Shown here: positions 42,801-52,309 of the stretch, in pieces
Layout: each line of letters opens with the position of its first letter
How positions within the stretch are numbered: position 1 is the first letter of the stretch
Origin: Candidatus Hydrogenedens sp.
Lineage (GTDB): Bacteria; Hydrogenedentota; Hydrogenedentia; Hydrogenedentales; JAEUWI01
Direction of reading: 5' to 3'
Assembly (NCBI GenBank): GCA_016125095.1
Contig: WGMK01000005.1
Coordinates: 62,001 to 126,000 of the forward strand
Length of the DNA stretch: 64,000 bases
The notes under the pieces: generated by a model
Database searches by the model: none
What the model was told of the DNA's origin: nothing
The model's input: the letters and a program-made list of their open reading frames with translations, nothing else
Translations under genes and position numbers: made by a program

Positions 42801-45800
42801 ACGAAGCTGGGCGCGGGCGAGGTGGGGTTCGCCAGCGCGGCCTTGCTGCCCGCGGGCTGGCTGATCAAACGCCACAGGAACGAGAGTGTATCGCCATCGG
42901 GGTCGAAGCTGTTGCGTCCGTCCAGCTGTACCGTCGCCCCGACTTGCGCGCTTTGCGGGACGCCAGCGTCGGCCGTGGGCGCGCGGTTCGACGTGGCGAT
43001 GTTCACCTCGTCGATCGAGGTTGAGATACCGTCGCTCACGCGCAGCTGCACCACGTAATCGCCCTGGCGGTCGACCACGAACGAGGCGTTCGCCCGGTTC
43101 GGCGTCTGGAGAATCGCATTGCTGCCAGCGGGCCGCGTAACCAGCGACCAGGTGAAGGTGAGCGTGTCGCCGTCCGGGTCGAAGCTGCTGCTGCCATCCA
43201 GCTGAATCGTGGTGTTCGGCGATGCACTCCGGTCGGAACCGGCCGAAGCAATAGGCGCTTCATTGGTAACTACCAGCCGTTGCTCCGCAGGACCCGCCGT
43301 CGCAAAGCCGTCGTCTACGGTCACCTGAAACACGTAGGTGCCCGTCACATCCGGGACGAACGAGGGCGTTGCCACGAACCGGTCGCCGAGCGTCGCGGTC
43401 GATCCTTGGGGCCGCTGGGTGACCGTCCACACGAAATCGAGCGGATCGTTCTCCGCATCGGTCGTGCCGCTGGCGTCCAGCTGTACCTCCTGGTTGCGGC
43501 GCGCCTGCAAATCGCCGCCCACGGCAATCACGGGCGCGCGGTTGTTCACGGTAATGCGCACGGTATCGGCGTTCGAATTCACGCCATCGCTGACCGTGAG
43601 ACGCAGCACGTATACGCCGCGCAAAGTCGGCGTAAAGGTTGGCGTCTCGGAGGTCGTGCTGCTGAAGGTACCCGTACCTCCCTGCGGTGTGCTGTCGATG
43701 GTCCACTTGTAAGTGAGCGGCTGGCTCTCCGGATCGAAACTGCCGCGGCCTTCCAGCGTCACCGTCTGATTAAGAAACAGGTTCTGCGAACCGCCGGCGT
43801 CGGCCACGGGAGGCTCGTTGATGATAACTTCCTGCGCGCCCATGAAGACGGTGTAGTTACCCGATGCGCTGACATCGATGATGTGCACTTTCAACTCGGT
43901 CGTCGTCGTGTTGTCGCCATTGCGCATGGTACGCAGCGAGACCCACACGTTCTCGGCCGGAACAATCGTTCCGTTCGCGCGCTCGACGTGGTCGAGATTG
44001 GGGTCCGCATCGAGCGGCAGCGGAATTTCCACATACCCGACGAAGAACGGGAAGGTCGAGGTCACGTTGAACACATCGTCCAGTTCCGTGCTTTCGGTCA
44101 CCACGACATTCGTGGCCAGGTTGATGGGCGAGGTTCCAGCATTGCTCACCACCAGCGACGTCGGAATATCGAGGCCGTCGTCCGTGGTGTCGATGGCGAA
44201 ATCCGGCAGGGTGTCCGCAACGCCGACGTTTACGGAGACCGCGCGGACCAGCCGGAATTCCGTGACGGAATCCGGCACGATGATACGGCGTCCCTGTCCC
44301 GGGACCATACGCGATACGGCCGTGTAGAGATCGTCGACCTCGCCGCTGCTGTTGGCACGGAGACGCAGGGCCGCCGCGCCACGCTTCGTCGGCTCGACAT
44401 CGCCCAGCGTCGCCCGTAGGCCGGGCCGCCCTTGTCCTTCGCGGTCGAATCGGCGCAGCGCCTCGAAGAGATTCAGTGCGCCGGTGTCGACCTCGTTGAT
44501 AAACGGCTCGATCCGCTCCACGCGCGCATCGCGCACGCGGATGGAACTATTGTTGGTCAGCGTGAGGCCCACATCGAAGGGCTGTGAATTGTCCTCTTCC
44601 GGACTCAACGGGTCCTCGCCGAAGACCTCGATGGGTTTGTAAATCGAGACGCTGTACTCGGTCTTGGGTCGTATCAGCACCTGGCGGGGAACGAGCGGCA
44701 CCTCGGTGGATGCGCCCCCGGACCGGAAACGCACCACCGTTTCGACGCGGTAGTATTTCTCCTCGGTGCGGGCGGCGCGCTCGAGCGGCACCAGTTCAAA
44801 CCGGGCCCTCCCGGTCGCGCCAGTGGCAAGCGTGCCGGTACCGTCTACCGCGCTGATACCCGTAAGCGTGACGGGCGAAAAGGTAAAGTCGTCGGTCTGC
44901 AGGCGTTCCTGCTCGTCGTACAAGTCAACGGCGACTTCGATTTGGCTGGCGCCGGCCGCCGTATCAGGCACCTCGAGCGCCACCGTGATTTCCAGCGGTT
45001 CGCCCACGCGCACCGTCCGGCCATCGATTTCCTGGCTCGCGATCAGGCAGGTCTCCTCGGGAGTCTCCGGCAGGATGGAGGCGTAAGTACTGTTGCCTTC
45101 CCATGCCAGGAGCGATTCCAGGGATGCGCCTACTTCTGCAGGCGCCACGGAACGCAACCCGTCTCCGGGCAGCAGCAACGACGTCTTCGCGCCGCGATTG
45201 AGCACCAGGTTGTTGCCGTTCGATACCTGTTCGTTGCCCGTGCCCGCGCGCCAGCGCGCGAGCCCCGATAACACCTTGGGCGAAGTGGTCGTATTGGTGA
45301 TACGAACGCGGTAGGTAAACTCGACCGGGAATGACGACAACGGCGGCACCGTGATCCAGAGGAATTCCAAGGGGCCGGCGTCGCCTACCGTCGGGGTGGA
45401 TGGCGGGGTCGTGCCAGAAACGATACCGTCGTAGACCCAGCCCGCCGGCACGGTTTCCTCGAGCCCCAGCGAAGCCAGTTCGACCGAGCCCTCGGCATCG
45501 ATCGTCAGGGTAACGTTTACCGTACCGTTCGGTGAATAGGTGGTCGAGTTTGCCGAACGCGTCAGCGTCAGCGAGTTTGGTAGCGGCGCCCCCTCGCCCT
45601 CGCCTTCGGACACGCCCTCTCCTTCGCCCTCGGCGGTATTGCCGCTGCCATCGGGGCAGGCCAACTGCACCACGAACTGCGGCTCGGGCGCATACGGAAC
45701 ATCGCCGTCGCGCTCAAGCGCCTGCGGCGCGTACAGCGGACGCGAGCCGAGGCCGCAGTCAAACCGCGGAAGCCGCACGGCCAGCGGATGGGCCCGGTAG

Positions 45801-48800
45801 ACCGCGACGTTGTTTCTGAGCCAGCTGTAGGTGACTCCCGAAGGGGCGCGAAGCAGACAATCCACTTCCGAGCCGACGACGATCCGAACGTCGATCGGTA
45901 CCGTCACACTGGACCCGGGAGCGAGATCGCCAAGTTCCGATACCAGCGGCGTCAGGTCGTAGGTCGGGTGGTCGCCGAGTACCAGGCGGACGTTCCGGGC
46001 GGTCTCGTCGCCTTCATTACGCACGGTTACTTCGCGCAGGGTCTGGTTTCCATAGAAGGTCTCGAGATCGATGACCGGCGGATCGAAGGTCACCAGCGGC
46101 GCGGGAGACGAATCATCGACGATTGTCGCATCGACATAGGCGTAGTCCGACTCGGCCAGCGAGGGCAGCACATCCCACTTGGGATCGACGTAATTGCGGT
46201 TCAACACAATCCGTCGATTGGTCACCGTCCCCGAATCGATAATCTGGACATCGCGGTAGACGCCATAGCCGGGCACACGTGCCTCGAGGTTGTAGGCGCC
46301 CGAGGGAATACTCACAAACTGGCCGTTGCCATTGTTGTTCGAGGTGACCTTCCCCATGGTGGCGCCGGTCTCGGGATCGCGCAGCGTCACCACGGCCCCG
46401 GCAACGCGGAAGTCGGGCTCGTCGGTGAGCGTATTCTCGTCGACGACGGTGATGCTGAGCCCGCCCTGCGACGAGGAAACGACGTTGATGTCTAAGGTCA
46501 GCGGAATCAGGTCGTCCTCGCCGAACTGCAGGAAGGCCTGCGAACTCACCAGCCCAAGCGGCGTTCCGACGGGCGGCACCAACTGAAACACGACACGCCC
46601 CGTCTGCTGCGCGCCAAGGTTAAACGGCACCGCCGGAGCAACCGTCGAAACCCAGGGCAGGTCCGGTGCTACCACGGTGAAATTCTCCGCCGTGCCGCCG
46701 CCGATGTTGGCGACGTCGAAGGCGAAAATGGTCTGCTCTCCAGGCACCGCGCCAGCCAGCAGCACCGACGGCTCGATGGTAAAGTTGGGTACGCCGTCCA
46801 GCACCTGATAGGGCAGGAACATCGTCGTGCCCACGCCCTGCGTGCTCTGCACCACGACCTGCATCACGCCGCTCGCATCGCTGGCCGTCGGCGCCAGCAG
46901 GCTGATTTCGAGCGGCACGGAGCTGTTGGGCCCGATGGTCGCGGTAATGCTCGCCTGCGCAGTAATACCGTCGGGCACGTCCTGCACACTCACATTCACA
47001 TTGGACAGCGCTGTCTCGCCGAGGTTGGTGGCCTGCACGGTCAGCTTCGTCGAAAGCCCCGGCGAAAGGCTGACGATGTGGCCGTCATACGCGATGCGCA
47101 TCAGGTTCAGCGTGAAGGTATCCTGCTCGGGTCCCTTCGGCACGCCCGGATGATGCGCGGTAATGGAGTATCGCCCGGCCTCCGTGGGTAGCGGCTCGAA
47201 GGCGACATCGAAACGCCCGTCGCTTCCGGTGGTCACGGGAATGGTACGCGTGATCCCGCGAAGGGTCACCTCGACCAGCACGGGGACGAAAGGCACCTGG
47301 CTGCCGAAGAAGAATTCGCTCGCGCCGCCGCGCAGGCGCACCTCGCCCTGGCCCTGGTCGTTCACAACGATTTGGTGGCGCACGAACCCTTCGTAGTTCA
47401 CGCCTTCGACCCGGACCGGAATCGGCGCGCTCAGGTTGTTGGTCTTGTCGGACTCTTCGACACTGTCCTCGGCATCGAGCCGGACGAAGAAGAAATAGTT
47501 GCCGGGAGCGACACCCGGGGTGCTGACCGATTCCCCGATGAGGTACTGCGAACGCGGGCGCAGGCGTTCATTGTTCGACTTGCAGACCAACTGCGTGTCG
47601 CCGCCAAAGGTATTGTCGGTCGAAAGGTAAAGACAGTCATTCCATATCGGATTGATGCCGCTCTGGCCCTGGTTCAGGACGCGCGCGAACCAATCGAAGG
47701 TGTCGCCCTGGTAAATGACGCTCGGCAGTTCGAACTCGCAGAGCGCAAGGTCCGAAGGCAACAGGAGCGCAAGATTCGACACCGCTGGCGGACTGTTGAT
47801 GGTAGAGCCGGTGGTGCGGTATTGGATGACGCCGGTAATCGTCTGGCTGCCCGTGACATTCGCATCGACGCGCATGCGGTACGAAATCGTAAGCGGCAGC
47901 GGCGGCGGGGTGATCCACGCGAAACTCAATTCGTCGCGTGAACCCAATCCCGGGCGGATGGGCGGCAGTTCGCTGCCCAGCATCTCGACGAACTCGAATC
48001 CCGGCGGCACGAACTCGTTGATACCGAAGGCAAGCGTCTCGAGCGGTTCCAGCAGCACGACCGAAAGCTCGACGTCGATGATGTCGCCGGGCGTGTAGCC
48101 ATTCCCGGTAAGAATCTTCCGCTTAAGAAGGATGGGGCTATCGCCGCTGGGCTCGCCGTCTATGGTGCCCTCGCCCTCACCCTCGGCCATGCCTTCCCCT
48201 TCTGCCGTCGAGCCGTCCGAGAAGGTGGTCACCACGAGGCCGGTTCGCAACTCGTCGCCCGAGGTGCGATACAGCCCCTGCCCCGAAATCGACTGATCCC
48301 CCGCCGTGGCGGTAGGAACAACCGTGTAGCGGAGATCGAGCGGAAAGTCGGGCGGGTCGATCCATGCGAACACCAGCGTGCCCTGGTCTCCCTCGAAGGG
48401 AAGCACTGGCGGATCGGTGCCGGATACAAAGCGCCCGAACGCCCAGCCGTCGGGCAGCGTTTCCTCGAAGCCGAAGGTGGTAATCCGGTCGACGCCCTGA
48501 TAGGTGAAGGCCACGTCGATGGGCAGTTCCTCGCCCGGCACGTAGACCGTCTCGTCCGAGGCCCGGCGCATCACCAGGCCTTCCAGCTCGCCCTCGATTT
48601 CCTCCGAGGAAGCCAGCGCCGTGACGACGGTCGGCGTGCGCAACTGGGATTCGTTGAAGGCGTACAGCGCCTCGCCGGTAACCGATTGCTCTCCCGTGGC
48701 CGACAGCGGCGCCCGCACGCGGTAGGTGAATACTATCGGGAAGGCGGGCACGGTGATATAGGCGAACCCGATGGTGCCGGAGTCGCCGTCCTGCGGGGCG

Positions 48801-49939
48801 ATGGGCGGCGTATTGCCGCTCACCAATCCGACATAGGTCCAGCCGTCCGGCAGGGTATCCTCGATGCCCAGCTGCTGCACCGGCGTGGCGCCACCATACT
48901 CGACCCGCACGCGCAGGTCGAAGGTCGCGCCGGGCGTGTAGAATTCTGAATTCGCCCCCTCGCGCGTGAAGGTGATGTCGTCCCCGGTGCCCCCTTCGCC
49001 CTCGGTCATGCCTTCGCCGTCGGGGGTGACCTCCGTGCCCTCGTCGATGTTGGAGACCACGGGGGCCGTCTGCTTCTGTCCGCCGCCTGCCTCGTATATG
49101 CCGATACCCGAGAGCGCCTTCGTGCCGGTGCTGGTCACCGGTATCGTCACCCGGTAGGTGAGCGACGCGGGCAGGTTGGGGATACTGATCCACGCGAAGG
49201 CGAGATCGCCCTGCTTTCCCGTAGTGGGCTGAATCGCGGGTAGCTGGCCGCTCACCACGCGATCGAACTTCCACCCTGCGGGCAGGGTTTCCACCAGGCC
49301 CAACTGGCGGAACTGGTCGCTGCCCGACCGCGTCAAGTTCAGGCGGATATCGAGCGTGCCCCCGGGCGGATAGGTTCCATCGCCCAGAATGGTACGGGCA
49401 AGGAATAGCTCTGAATCGCCCGGCCCCGTCTCGCCTTCGCCATCCACACTGCCCTCGGGCTCACCTTCGGCCGCGGCGCCCTGCGAAATGAGGGTCGTAA
49501 TGACGGGAGATTCGAGCGTGCCACCGCCCCGCGCATAGAGCGCCTTGCCCGCGATCGCCTTGCGGCCGGTTTGCGTGGACGGCACATTCAGCCGGTAGGT
49601 GAAGTTGGCCGGAAAGGTATTCGGGATGGCCACCCACCCGAAATTCAGGGTTCCGCCCGCGCCCGAACCCGGGGGGATTTGCGGCGTCGCGCCGCTCACC
49701 AGGCTGTTGAAGGTCCACCCTTGGGGAATGGTTTCCTGCAGGCCCAACTGGGTAATCGCGCCCGTGCCGGTTTTGAGGAAGGTGATGGTCACATCCACCG
49801 TTCCGCCCGGGGAATACGTGCCGTCTCCGCCGATGGAACGCAGGATGGTGATGTTCTGCGCCGCGGCCGGGAACGCGCCCAAGGCCGCAATCGCGAATAA
49901 CGCCAGCCCGAGCCCGGGCCGGAAGAGACGTCGAATCAT
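39851..49939 (-). CDS. Giant secreted multi-repeat surface protein with ten PKD domains and C-terminal membrane anchor
   Basis: About 3362 residues, of unknown function. Signal peptide MIRRLFRPG...AAAQ; the ATG at 49939 gives this cleanly, and another in-frame ATG is at 49966. Five beta-sandwich units of about 130 residues follow (YSPGGTVDVTITF, ETIPQGW, FTYR), joined by Glu-Gly linkers. A CARDB-like adhesion domain comes next (DSVEESDKTNN), then NEW3/carboxypeptidase-regulatory-like beta domains and a sixth unit. Ten PKD repeats (NxPPxADAG, SxDPDGDxLTFxW) precede a fibronectin-like segment (NRVEVKWDPVATATAYRVWRS). The C-terminus is one hydrophobic helix (LLVAAAFGVLLLAGSIA) and RRRKRAR, a sorting or anchor signal. 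It is probably a cell-surface adhesin or scaffold. Confidence 0.88.
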   Translation of the reverse strand: MIRRLFRPGLGLALFAIAALGAFPAAAQNITILRSIGGDGTYSPGGTVDVTITFLKTGTGAITQLGLQETIPQGWTFNSLVSGATPQIPPGSGAGGTLNFGWVAIPNTFPANFTYRLNVPSTQTGRKAIAGKALYARGGGTLESPVITTLISQGAAAEGEPEGSVDGEGETGPGDSELFLARTILGDGTYPPGGTLDIRLNLTRSGSDQFRQLGLVETLPAGWKFDRVVSGQLPAIQPTTGKQGDLAFAWISIPNLPASLTYRVTIPVTSTGTKALSGIGIYEAGGGQKQTAPVVSNIDEGTEVTPDGEGMTEGEGGTGDDITFTREGANSEFYTPGATFDLRVRVEYGGATPVQQLGIEDTLPDGWTYVGLVSGNTPPIAPQDGDSGTIGFAYITVPAFPIVFTYRVRAPLSATGEQSVTGEALYAFNESQLRTPTVVTALASSEEIEGELEGLVMRRASDETVYVPGEELPIDVAFTYQGVDRITTFGFEETLPDGWAFGRFVSGTDPPVLPFEGDQGTLVFAWIDPPDFPLDLRYTVVPTATAGDQSISGQGLYRTSGDELRTGLVVTTFSDGSTAEGEGMAEGEGEGTIDGEPSGDSPILLKRKILTGNGYTPGDIIDVELSVVLLEPLETLAFGINEFVPPGFEFVEMLGSELPPIRPGLGSRDELSFAWITPPPLPLTISYRMRVDANVTGSQTITGVIQYRTTGSTINSPPAVSNLALLLPSDLALCEFELPSVIYQGDTFDWFARVLNQGQSGINPIWNDCLYLSTDNTFGGDTQLVCKSNNERLRPRSQYLIGESVSTPGVAPGNYFFFVRLDAEDSVEESDKTNNLSAPIPVRVEGVNYEGFVRHQIVVNDQGQGEVRLRGGASEFFFGSQVPFVPVLVEVTLRGITRTIPVTTGSDGRFDVAFEPLPTEAGRYSITAHHPGVPKGPEQDTFTLNLMRIAYDGHIVSLSPGLSTKLTVQATNLGETALSNVNVSVQDVPDGITAQASITATIGPNSSVPLEISLLAPTASDASGVMQVVVQSTQGVGTTMFLPYQVLDGVPNFTIEPSVLLAGAVPGEQTIFAFDVANIGGGTAENFTVVAPDLPWVSTVAPAVPFNLGAQQTGRVVFQLVPPVGTPLGLVSSQAFLQFGEDDLIPLTLDINVVSSSQGGLSITVVDENTLTDEPDFRVAGAVVTLRDPETGATMGKVTSNNNGNGQFVSIPSGAYNLEARVPGYGVYRDVQIIDSGTVTNRRIVLNRNYVDPKWDVLPSLAESDYAYVDATIVDDSSPAPLVTFDPPVIDLETFYGNQTLREVTVRNEGDETARNVRLVLGDHPTYDLTPLVSELGDLAPGSSVTVPIDVRIVVGSEVDCLLRAPSGVTYSWLRNNVAVYRAHPLAVRLPRFDCGLGSRPLYAPQALERDGDVPYAPEPQFVVQLACPDGSGNTAEGEGEGVSEGEGEGAPLPNSLTLTRSANSTTYSPNGTVNVTLTIDAEGSVELASLGLEETVPAGWVYDGIVSGTTPPSTPTVGDAGPLEFLWITVPPLSSFPVEFTYRVRITNTTTSPKVLSGLARWRAGTGNEQVSNGNNLVLNRGAKTSLLLPGDGLRSVAPAEVGASLESLLAWEGNSTYASILPETPEETCLIASQEIDGRTVRVGEPLEITVALEVPDTAAGASQIEVAVDLYDEQERLQTDDFTFSPVTLTGISAVDGTGTLATGATGRARFELVPLERAARTEEKYYRVETVVRFRSGGASTEVPLVPRQVLIRPKTEYSVSIYKPIEVFGEDPLSPEEDNSQPFDVGLTLTNNSSIRVRDARVERIEPFINEVDTGALNLFEALRRFDREGQGRPGLRATLGDVEPTKRGAAALRLRANSSGEVDDLYTAVSRMVPGQGRRIIVPDSVTEFRLVRAVSVNVGVADTLPDFAIDTTDDGLDIPTSLVVSNAGTSPINLATNVVVTESTELDDVFNVTSTFPFFVGYVEIPLPLDADPNLDHVERANGTIVPAENVWVSLRTMRNGDNTTTTELKVHIIDVSASGNYTVFMGAQEVIINEPPVADAGGSQNLFLNQTVTLEGRGSFDPESQPLTYKWTIDSTPQGGTGTFSSTTSETPTFTPTLRGVYVLRLTVSDGVNSNADTVRITVNNRAPVIAVGGDLQARRNQEVQLDASGTTDAENDPLDFVWTVTQRPQGSTATLGDRFVATPSFVPDVTGTYVFQVTVDDGFATAGPAEQRLVVTNEAPIASAGSDRSASPNTTIQLDGSSSFDPDGDTLTFTWSLVTRPAGSNAILQTPNRANASFVVDRQGDYVVQLRVSDGISTSIDEVNIATSNRAPTADAGVPQSAQVGATVQLDGRNSFDPDGDTLSFLWRLISQPAGSKAALANPTSPAPSFVIDVAGNYSVRLVVNDGSLTSEESIVTISTNNTPPVARAGNNQSAKVGDLVTLNGSQSSDADADQLLFVWRFRARPGGSVATLSNPNAVSPTFTVDQPGTYTVELTVFDGKSTSSPSSVTVSTENSVPIANAGSNKSAKVGDTVNLDGTGSSDPDGDDLTFSWSISQLPRGSTASLSGADTARPSLTVDRQGDFQIRLVVSDGTATSAPATVIVTTGNTPPTANAGADRASGVGQTVNLDGSGSTDPDGDSLAYTWSLTSVPEGSRTSIVAANTATPSITLDVAGSYVIGLVVNDGTVDSAPDSIIITTENTAPLARGGADIVSPLGSTITLDGSASTDADGDTINFAWSLIQRPATSAALLANPTSPRPTLTLDREGLYVAQLIVSDGKAASAPDTVQITTGTNNAAPVASAGADRTALFGQTIALDGSGSTDADGDSLTYQWSFVSRPEASTATLQNAGQEQASFVIDALGDFVVRLVVNDGETDSAPDTVTISTQNSVPTANAGADRTVEVGRRVQLDGTGSSDPDGDPLTYAWTLTSKPSGSNAQITNNTTSRPAFTPDLAGDFLFTLVVNDSKANSTPDTVLFTAEGGATEGEGEGEGGVDCVEPAAPATVLASDGTFDNRVEVKWDPVATATAYRVWRSSSEDVNTATPVSNWIPGTQFNDTDVPGPTTETAQGCQCSEPTVTFQFFFYWVQARVDVDCEGPLAGPDRGHRGAAAKSLVSDDTVRPRVLPGEVHNEITRKAAVNSPLYLRLTAPSGSLANFWGLVTTEGFGSDTVYWVGVPGDEAADGWVAYVPEAAWTPGTLVHFEAGGETTTGATVGSIGYDFVIVGAEQTAEAALVAHEGYADDEGFGPAWSLQPGAVYDAPVKLAVPLPQGLDTTDARLYYGYDDGTGLRWYRGDNVIGWMNGTSEWVTIDGQQYLQFRANHGGVLRLGPDLTPQPQTAEFFSTSNRGDLLVAAAFGVLLLAGSIARRRKRAR
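41030..43822 (-). repeat. Array of ten PKD-domain repeats (coding)
   Basis: Ten consecutive units of about 93 residues in the giant protein, each with the shape (E/R)(N)xxPxAxAG...LDGSxSxDPDGDxLxFxWSL...G.Y.V.L.V.DG. Units 3-10 are closest to each other, which suggests recent tandem duplication; units 1-2 are more diverged. Confidence 0.85.
47780..49860 (-). repeat. Five N-terminal beta-sandwich repeats of the giant protein (coding)
   Basis: Five units of about 130 residues share YxPGxxxDVxxxF, LG(L/I)xExLPxGWxF, VSGxxPPIxPxxGxxGxLxFAWIxxPxFPxxxTYRV, and a final TAVVTxx-like strand. They are separated by Glu-Gly linkers of 15-30 residues. A sixth unit lies apart, at about 45190-45590. Confidence 0.75.
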
Positions 49940-50116
49940 AGTAAACCGTTCCCCGTAAGCTTTCATCGCGTCGTCTGCCCTCCGCTCAATGCGGCACTAG
50001 GACCCCCAAGAGTACGGAACGAGCGGGCGCACCGCAGCGGCTTCGCAGCCGCCGGGATGCTTGCGATGGATTTCCCCACAAATATCACTGCCGGGACGCC
50101 AATTCGTTACTCCCAG

Positions 50117-50145
50117 ATTCTACCACAGCGGCCAATACCGGCCAA
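50117..50145 (-). promoter_or_regulatory. Candidate sigma-70-type promoter of the giant surface protein gene
   Basis: On the minus strand TTGGCC (50145-50140) and TAGAAT (50122-50117) are separated by exactly 17 bases. Transcription would begin near 50110, leaving a leader of about 170 bases before the ATG at 49939. Confidence 0.5.
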
Positions 50146-50180
50146 GCGCTTTATATTGAATTACTTACACGAGGCCTTGA

Positions 50181-51431
50181 TCAGGCCATGACGTGCAGCA
50201 CCTCTCTGCCGCGCCCCTGCGCGATCAGAGAAGTATACGATTCCAGCGTTTTCTGCGTTTCAGGATCGGTCAGATCGACGGCGGTTCCGCGCTCGGCCGA
50301 AAGATAGGCCGCCTGGCACAGCGTGGTGATTTGCAGGCCGTATTCGAAGTTCAGCAAGGCATCGCGCCCTTCGCGGAAGGCGGCCACCGCGTCCTTAATT
50401 TCGTCCACGTAGCCGTAGAGGTCAGGTTCGTTCGGCTCGACCGCCAGCAGTCCGCGCGAGGAGGTCGCCTTCTCTAGAGCCGTCTCGCTGTCGGCCGCGG
50501 CTTCGGCCGCTTCGTCGCCGATAAAGATATTGAGGCTGGAAACGAGCGTGTTCATTTCGAAGGCGTAGCCCTGGCCGAGTCCGTCCATGGTGAGCCGCAG
50601 GCCCTGCTTGTCGTACATCCAGCTGTTCGTGAACTGCGCCTTCGCGATCTGGCCGGACTCCGGGTTTCGGAAGGACACGATGCCCGTGGCGAAGTCCTCC
50701 GCGGGCGTCTGGGTGTAATCGACGCCCATGCGCTCCTTGAGCAGCTTCAGGCCGCGCGGCGTCCCCCACTTGAGCAGCGCGGTCTCGGCGCTCACGGTGA
50801 TCGGCTGCATGAAGTCGACCGGCTTGCCCACCGGGTTCAGCACATACCAGCCGACCGCGATGCTGTGGCAGCCCATGTCGCTCAGCACGCCGCCGCCTTG
50901 CTTGGTGGGATCCCAGAACCAGGGCGAGTGCGGTCCGGCATGCTCTTCCGAACTCCGCGCCAGCGCCAGCGGGCCCATGTTGCGCTGCTGGGGGGCAAGC
51001 TGCGAAAGCGCCGCATTGATGGCCTTCATGTGAATCTGGTTTTCAAAGTAGGCGGTGGGCAGGCCGGTCTCTTTGGCGAGGTTCACCAGTTCGCGGGCCT
51101 CGGCCACCGTGCGCCCCAGGGGCTTTTCGACGATGATGCCCTTGAGGGCCGCGCCTTCCTTCACCGCCGCCGCCACTTCGCGCATGACCTCCAGCCGCGA
51201 GAAATTCGGGCAGAAGATGCAGACGGCGTCCACGTTTTTTGCGAGCTCGCGCACGTTGGGATACACCGTGCAGGGGCCGATGCCGAGTTCGAGCGAGAGC
51301 GCCTGCAGACTCTCCGCGTTTTCCGGGGCGGTCACGCCCGCCAGTTCCACGCCGCGCACCTGCGCCACGGCCTTGGCCTGAAAGCGGGAGATGAACCCCG
51401 CACCGATAAATCCGAGCTTGAACGGTTCCAT
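50181..51431 (-). CDS. Gfo/Idh/MocA-family NAD(P)-dependent oxidoreductase
   Basis: A 416-residue protein. The N-terminal Rossmann domain starts LGFIGAGFISRFQAKA (GxGxxS). The dinucleotide-sugar motif EKPLGRTVAEA contains the catalytic-region EKP. The C-terminal alpha/beta domain has GGGVLSDMGCHSIAVGWYVL with the conserved D-x-x-x-H. These enzymes oxidise or reduce sugars and inositols; PVC-group bacteria carry many copies. AAGGAG lies seven bases before the ATG at 51431. There is no signal peptide, so it is cytoplasmic. Substrate unknown. Confidence 0.9.
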   Translation of the reverse strand: MEPFKLGFIGAGFISRFQAKAVAQVRGVELAGVTAPENAESLQALSLELGIGPCTVYPNVRELAKNVDAVCIFCPNFSRLEVMREVAAAVKEGAALKGIIVEKPLGRTVAEARELVNLAKETGLPTAYFENQIHMKAINAALSQLAPQQRNMGPLALARSSEEHAGPHSPWFWDPTKQGGGVLSDMGCHSIAVGWYVLNPVGKPVDFMQPITVSAETALLKWGTPRGLKLLKERMGVDYTQTPAEDFATGIVSFRNPESGQIAKAQFTNSWMYDKQGLRLTMDGLGQGYAFEMNTLVSSLNIFIGDEAAEAAADSETALEKATSSRGLLAVEPNEPDLYGYVDEIKDAVAAFREGRDALLNFEYGLQITTLCQAAYLSAERGTAVDLTDPETQKTLESYTSLIAQGRGREVLHVMA

Positions 51432-51614
51432 AATGCACTCCTTCCGCAGTCCCGAACTGGGGGCGATGCGTCATTATAGGGACGGGAATGAAGCGCGGCA
51501 AACGCACCCTTGACTTGTAATGTTTCACCGCCAAAGGTTAGAGTCAATCATTCATTTTCCATTGAAAGCCCGAGGTGCCCGCGCACGGGCCGCTTGCACG
51601 AGGAGTTCAGTACC

Positions 51615-52175
51615 GTGGCCAGGATTACCACCAAACGCCGTTTCCCGGTGACCGAGCGGATCGGCGACGACGAAATCACGCTTCGTCTCATGGACGCGAG
51701 CGACATGGCCGCGCTGCAGAAATTCGCCAATTCCTTGTCAAAGGACGAGATGATGTTCCTTCGCATGGACATTGCCAATCCGGAAGTGCTGCAGGAATGG
51801 TTCAAGAACATCGAAGACGGCCACACGCTGACGGTGGTGGCCTACGATGGAGACGAGATCGCGGGCTATTGCAGCTTGCACAGCAACACGCGCACCTGGA
51901 CCAGCCACATCGGTGAATTGCGCGTATTCGTGGGCGAGCACTTCCGTGGCACGGGCCTGTCAAAGCGCCTGTTGAGCGAAGTGTTCCAAATCGGACGTGA
52001 ATTGAAGCTGGAACGCCTGGTGATGAACCTCGCGCGCGAGCAGCGCCGCTTCCGCGGTTTTCTGGAAGAAATGGGCTTTCAGGCCGAGGCCCTGCTGACC
52101 GACTGGCTCAAGAGCCGGGACGGACAGACCCACGACCTGGTTATCATGTCGCATTCGCTGATCGACGGCGACTAA
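51615..52175 (+). CDS. GNAT-family N-acetyltransferase
   Basis: A 186-residue protein with the GNAT core: ITLRLMDASDMAALQKFA at the N-terminus, a central strand LTVVAYDGDEIAGYCSLH, GELRVFVGEHFRGTGLSKRLLSEV containing the acetyl-CoA pyrophosphate loop (R-G-T-G), and LERLVMNLAREQRRFRGFLEEMGF. The GTG at 51615 follows AGGAG and is preferred; 35 codons upstream in frame do not look like coding sequence. Acetyl acceptor unknown. Confidence 0.85.
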   Translation: MARITTKRRFPVTERIGDDEITLRLMDASDMAALQKFANSLSKDEMMFLRMDIANPEVLQEWFKNIEDGHTLTVVAYDGDEIAGYCSLHSNTRTWTSHIGELRVFVGEHFRGTGLSKRLLSEVFQIGRELKLERLVMNLAREQRRFRGFLEEMGFQAEALLTDWLKSRDGQTHDLVIMSHSLIDGD

Positions 52176-52189
52176 AGCCGAGTGGCACG

Positions 52190-52207
52190 GCGGGAAGACC
52201 CGCTTTT
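52190..52207 (+). terminator. Possible short intrinsic terminator after the GNAT gene
   Basis: GCGGG-AAGA-CCCGC followed by TTTT, 14 bases after the stop. The stem is only 5 bp. Confidence 0.4.
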
Positions 52208-52309
52208 GCCAGCGCGCCGTAACATGGAACCGCCTGTACTCGCGCCTCTAGATTTTTCGCCTGACCTGGGATACCGGCGGACCGTACCATCTGAATCGGG
52301 GAGACTTCA

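Noticed and set aside
41030..43822. Regular repeats that might suggest a CRISPR array
   Set aside because: The period is about 280 bases and in frame, encoding PKD domains. No short direct repeats with unique spacers were seen anywhere in the window.
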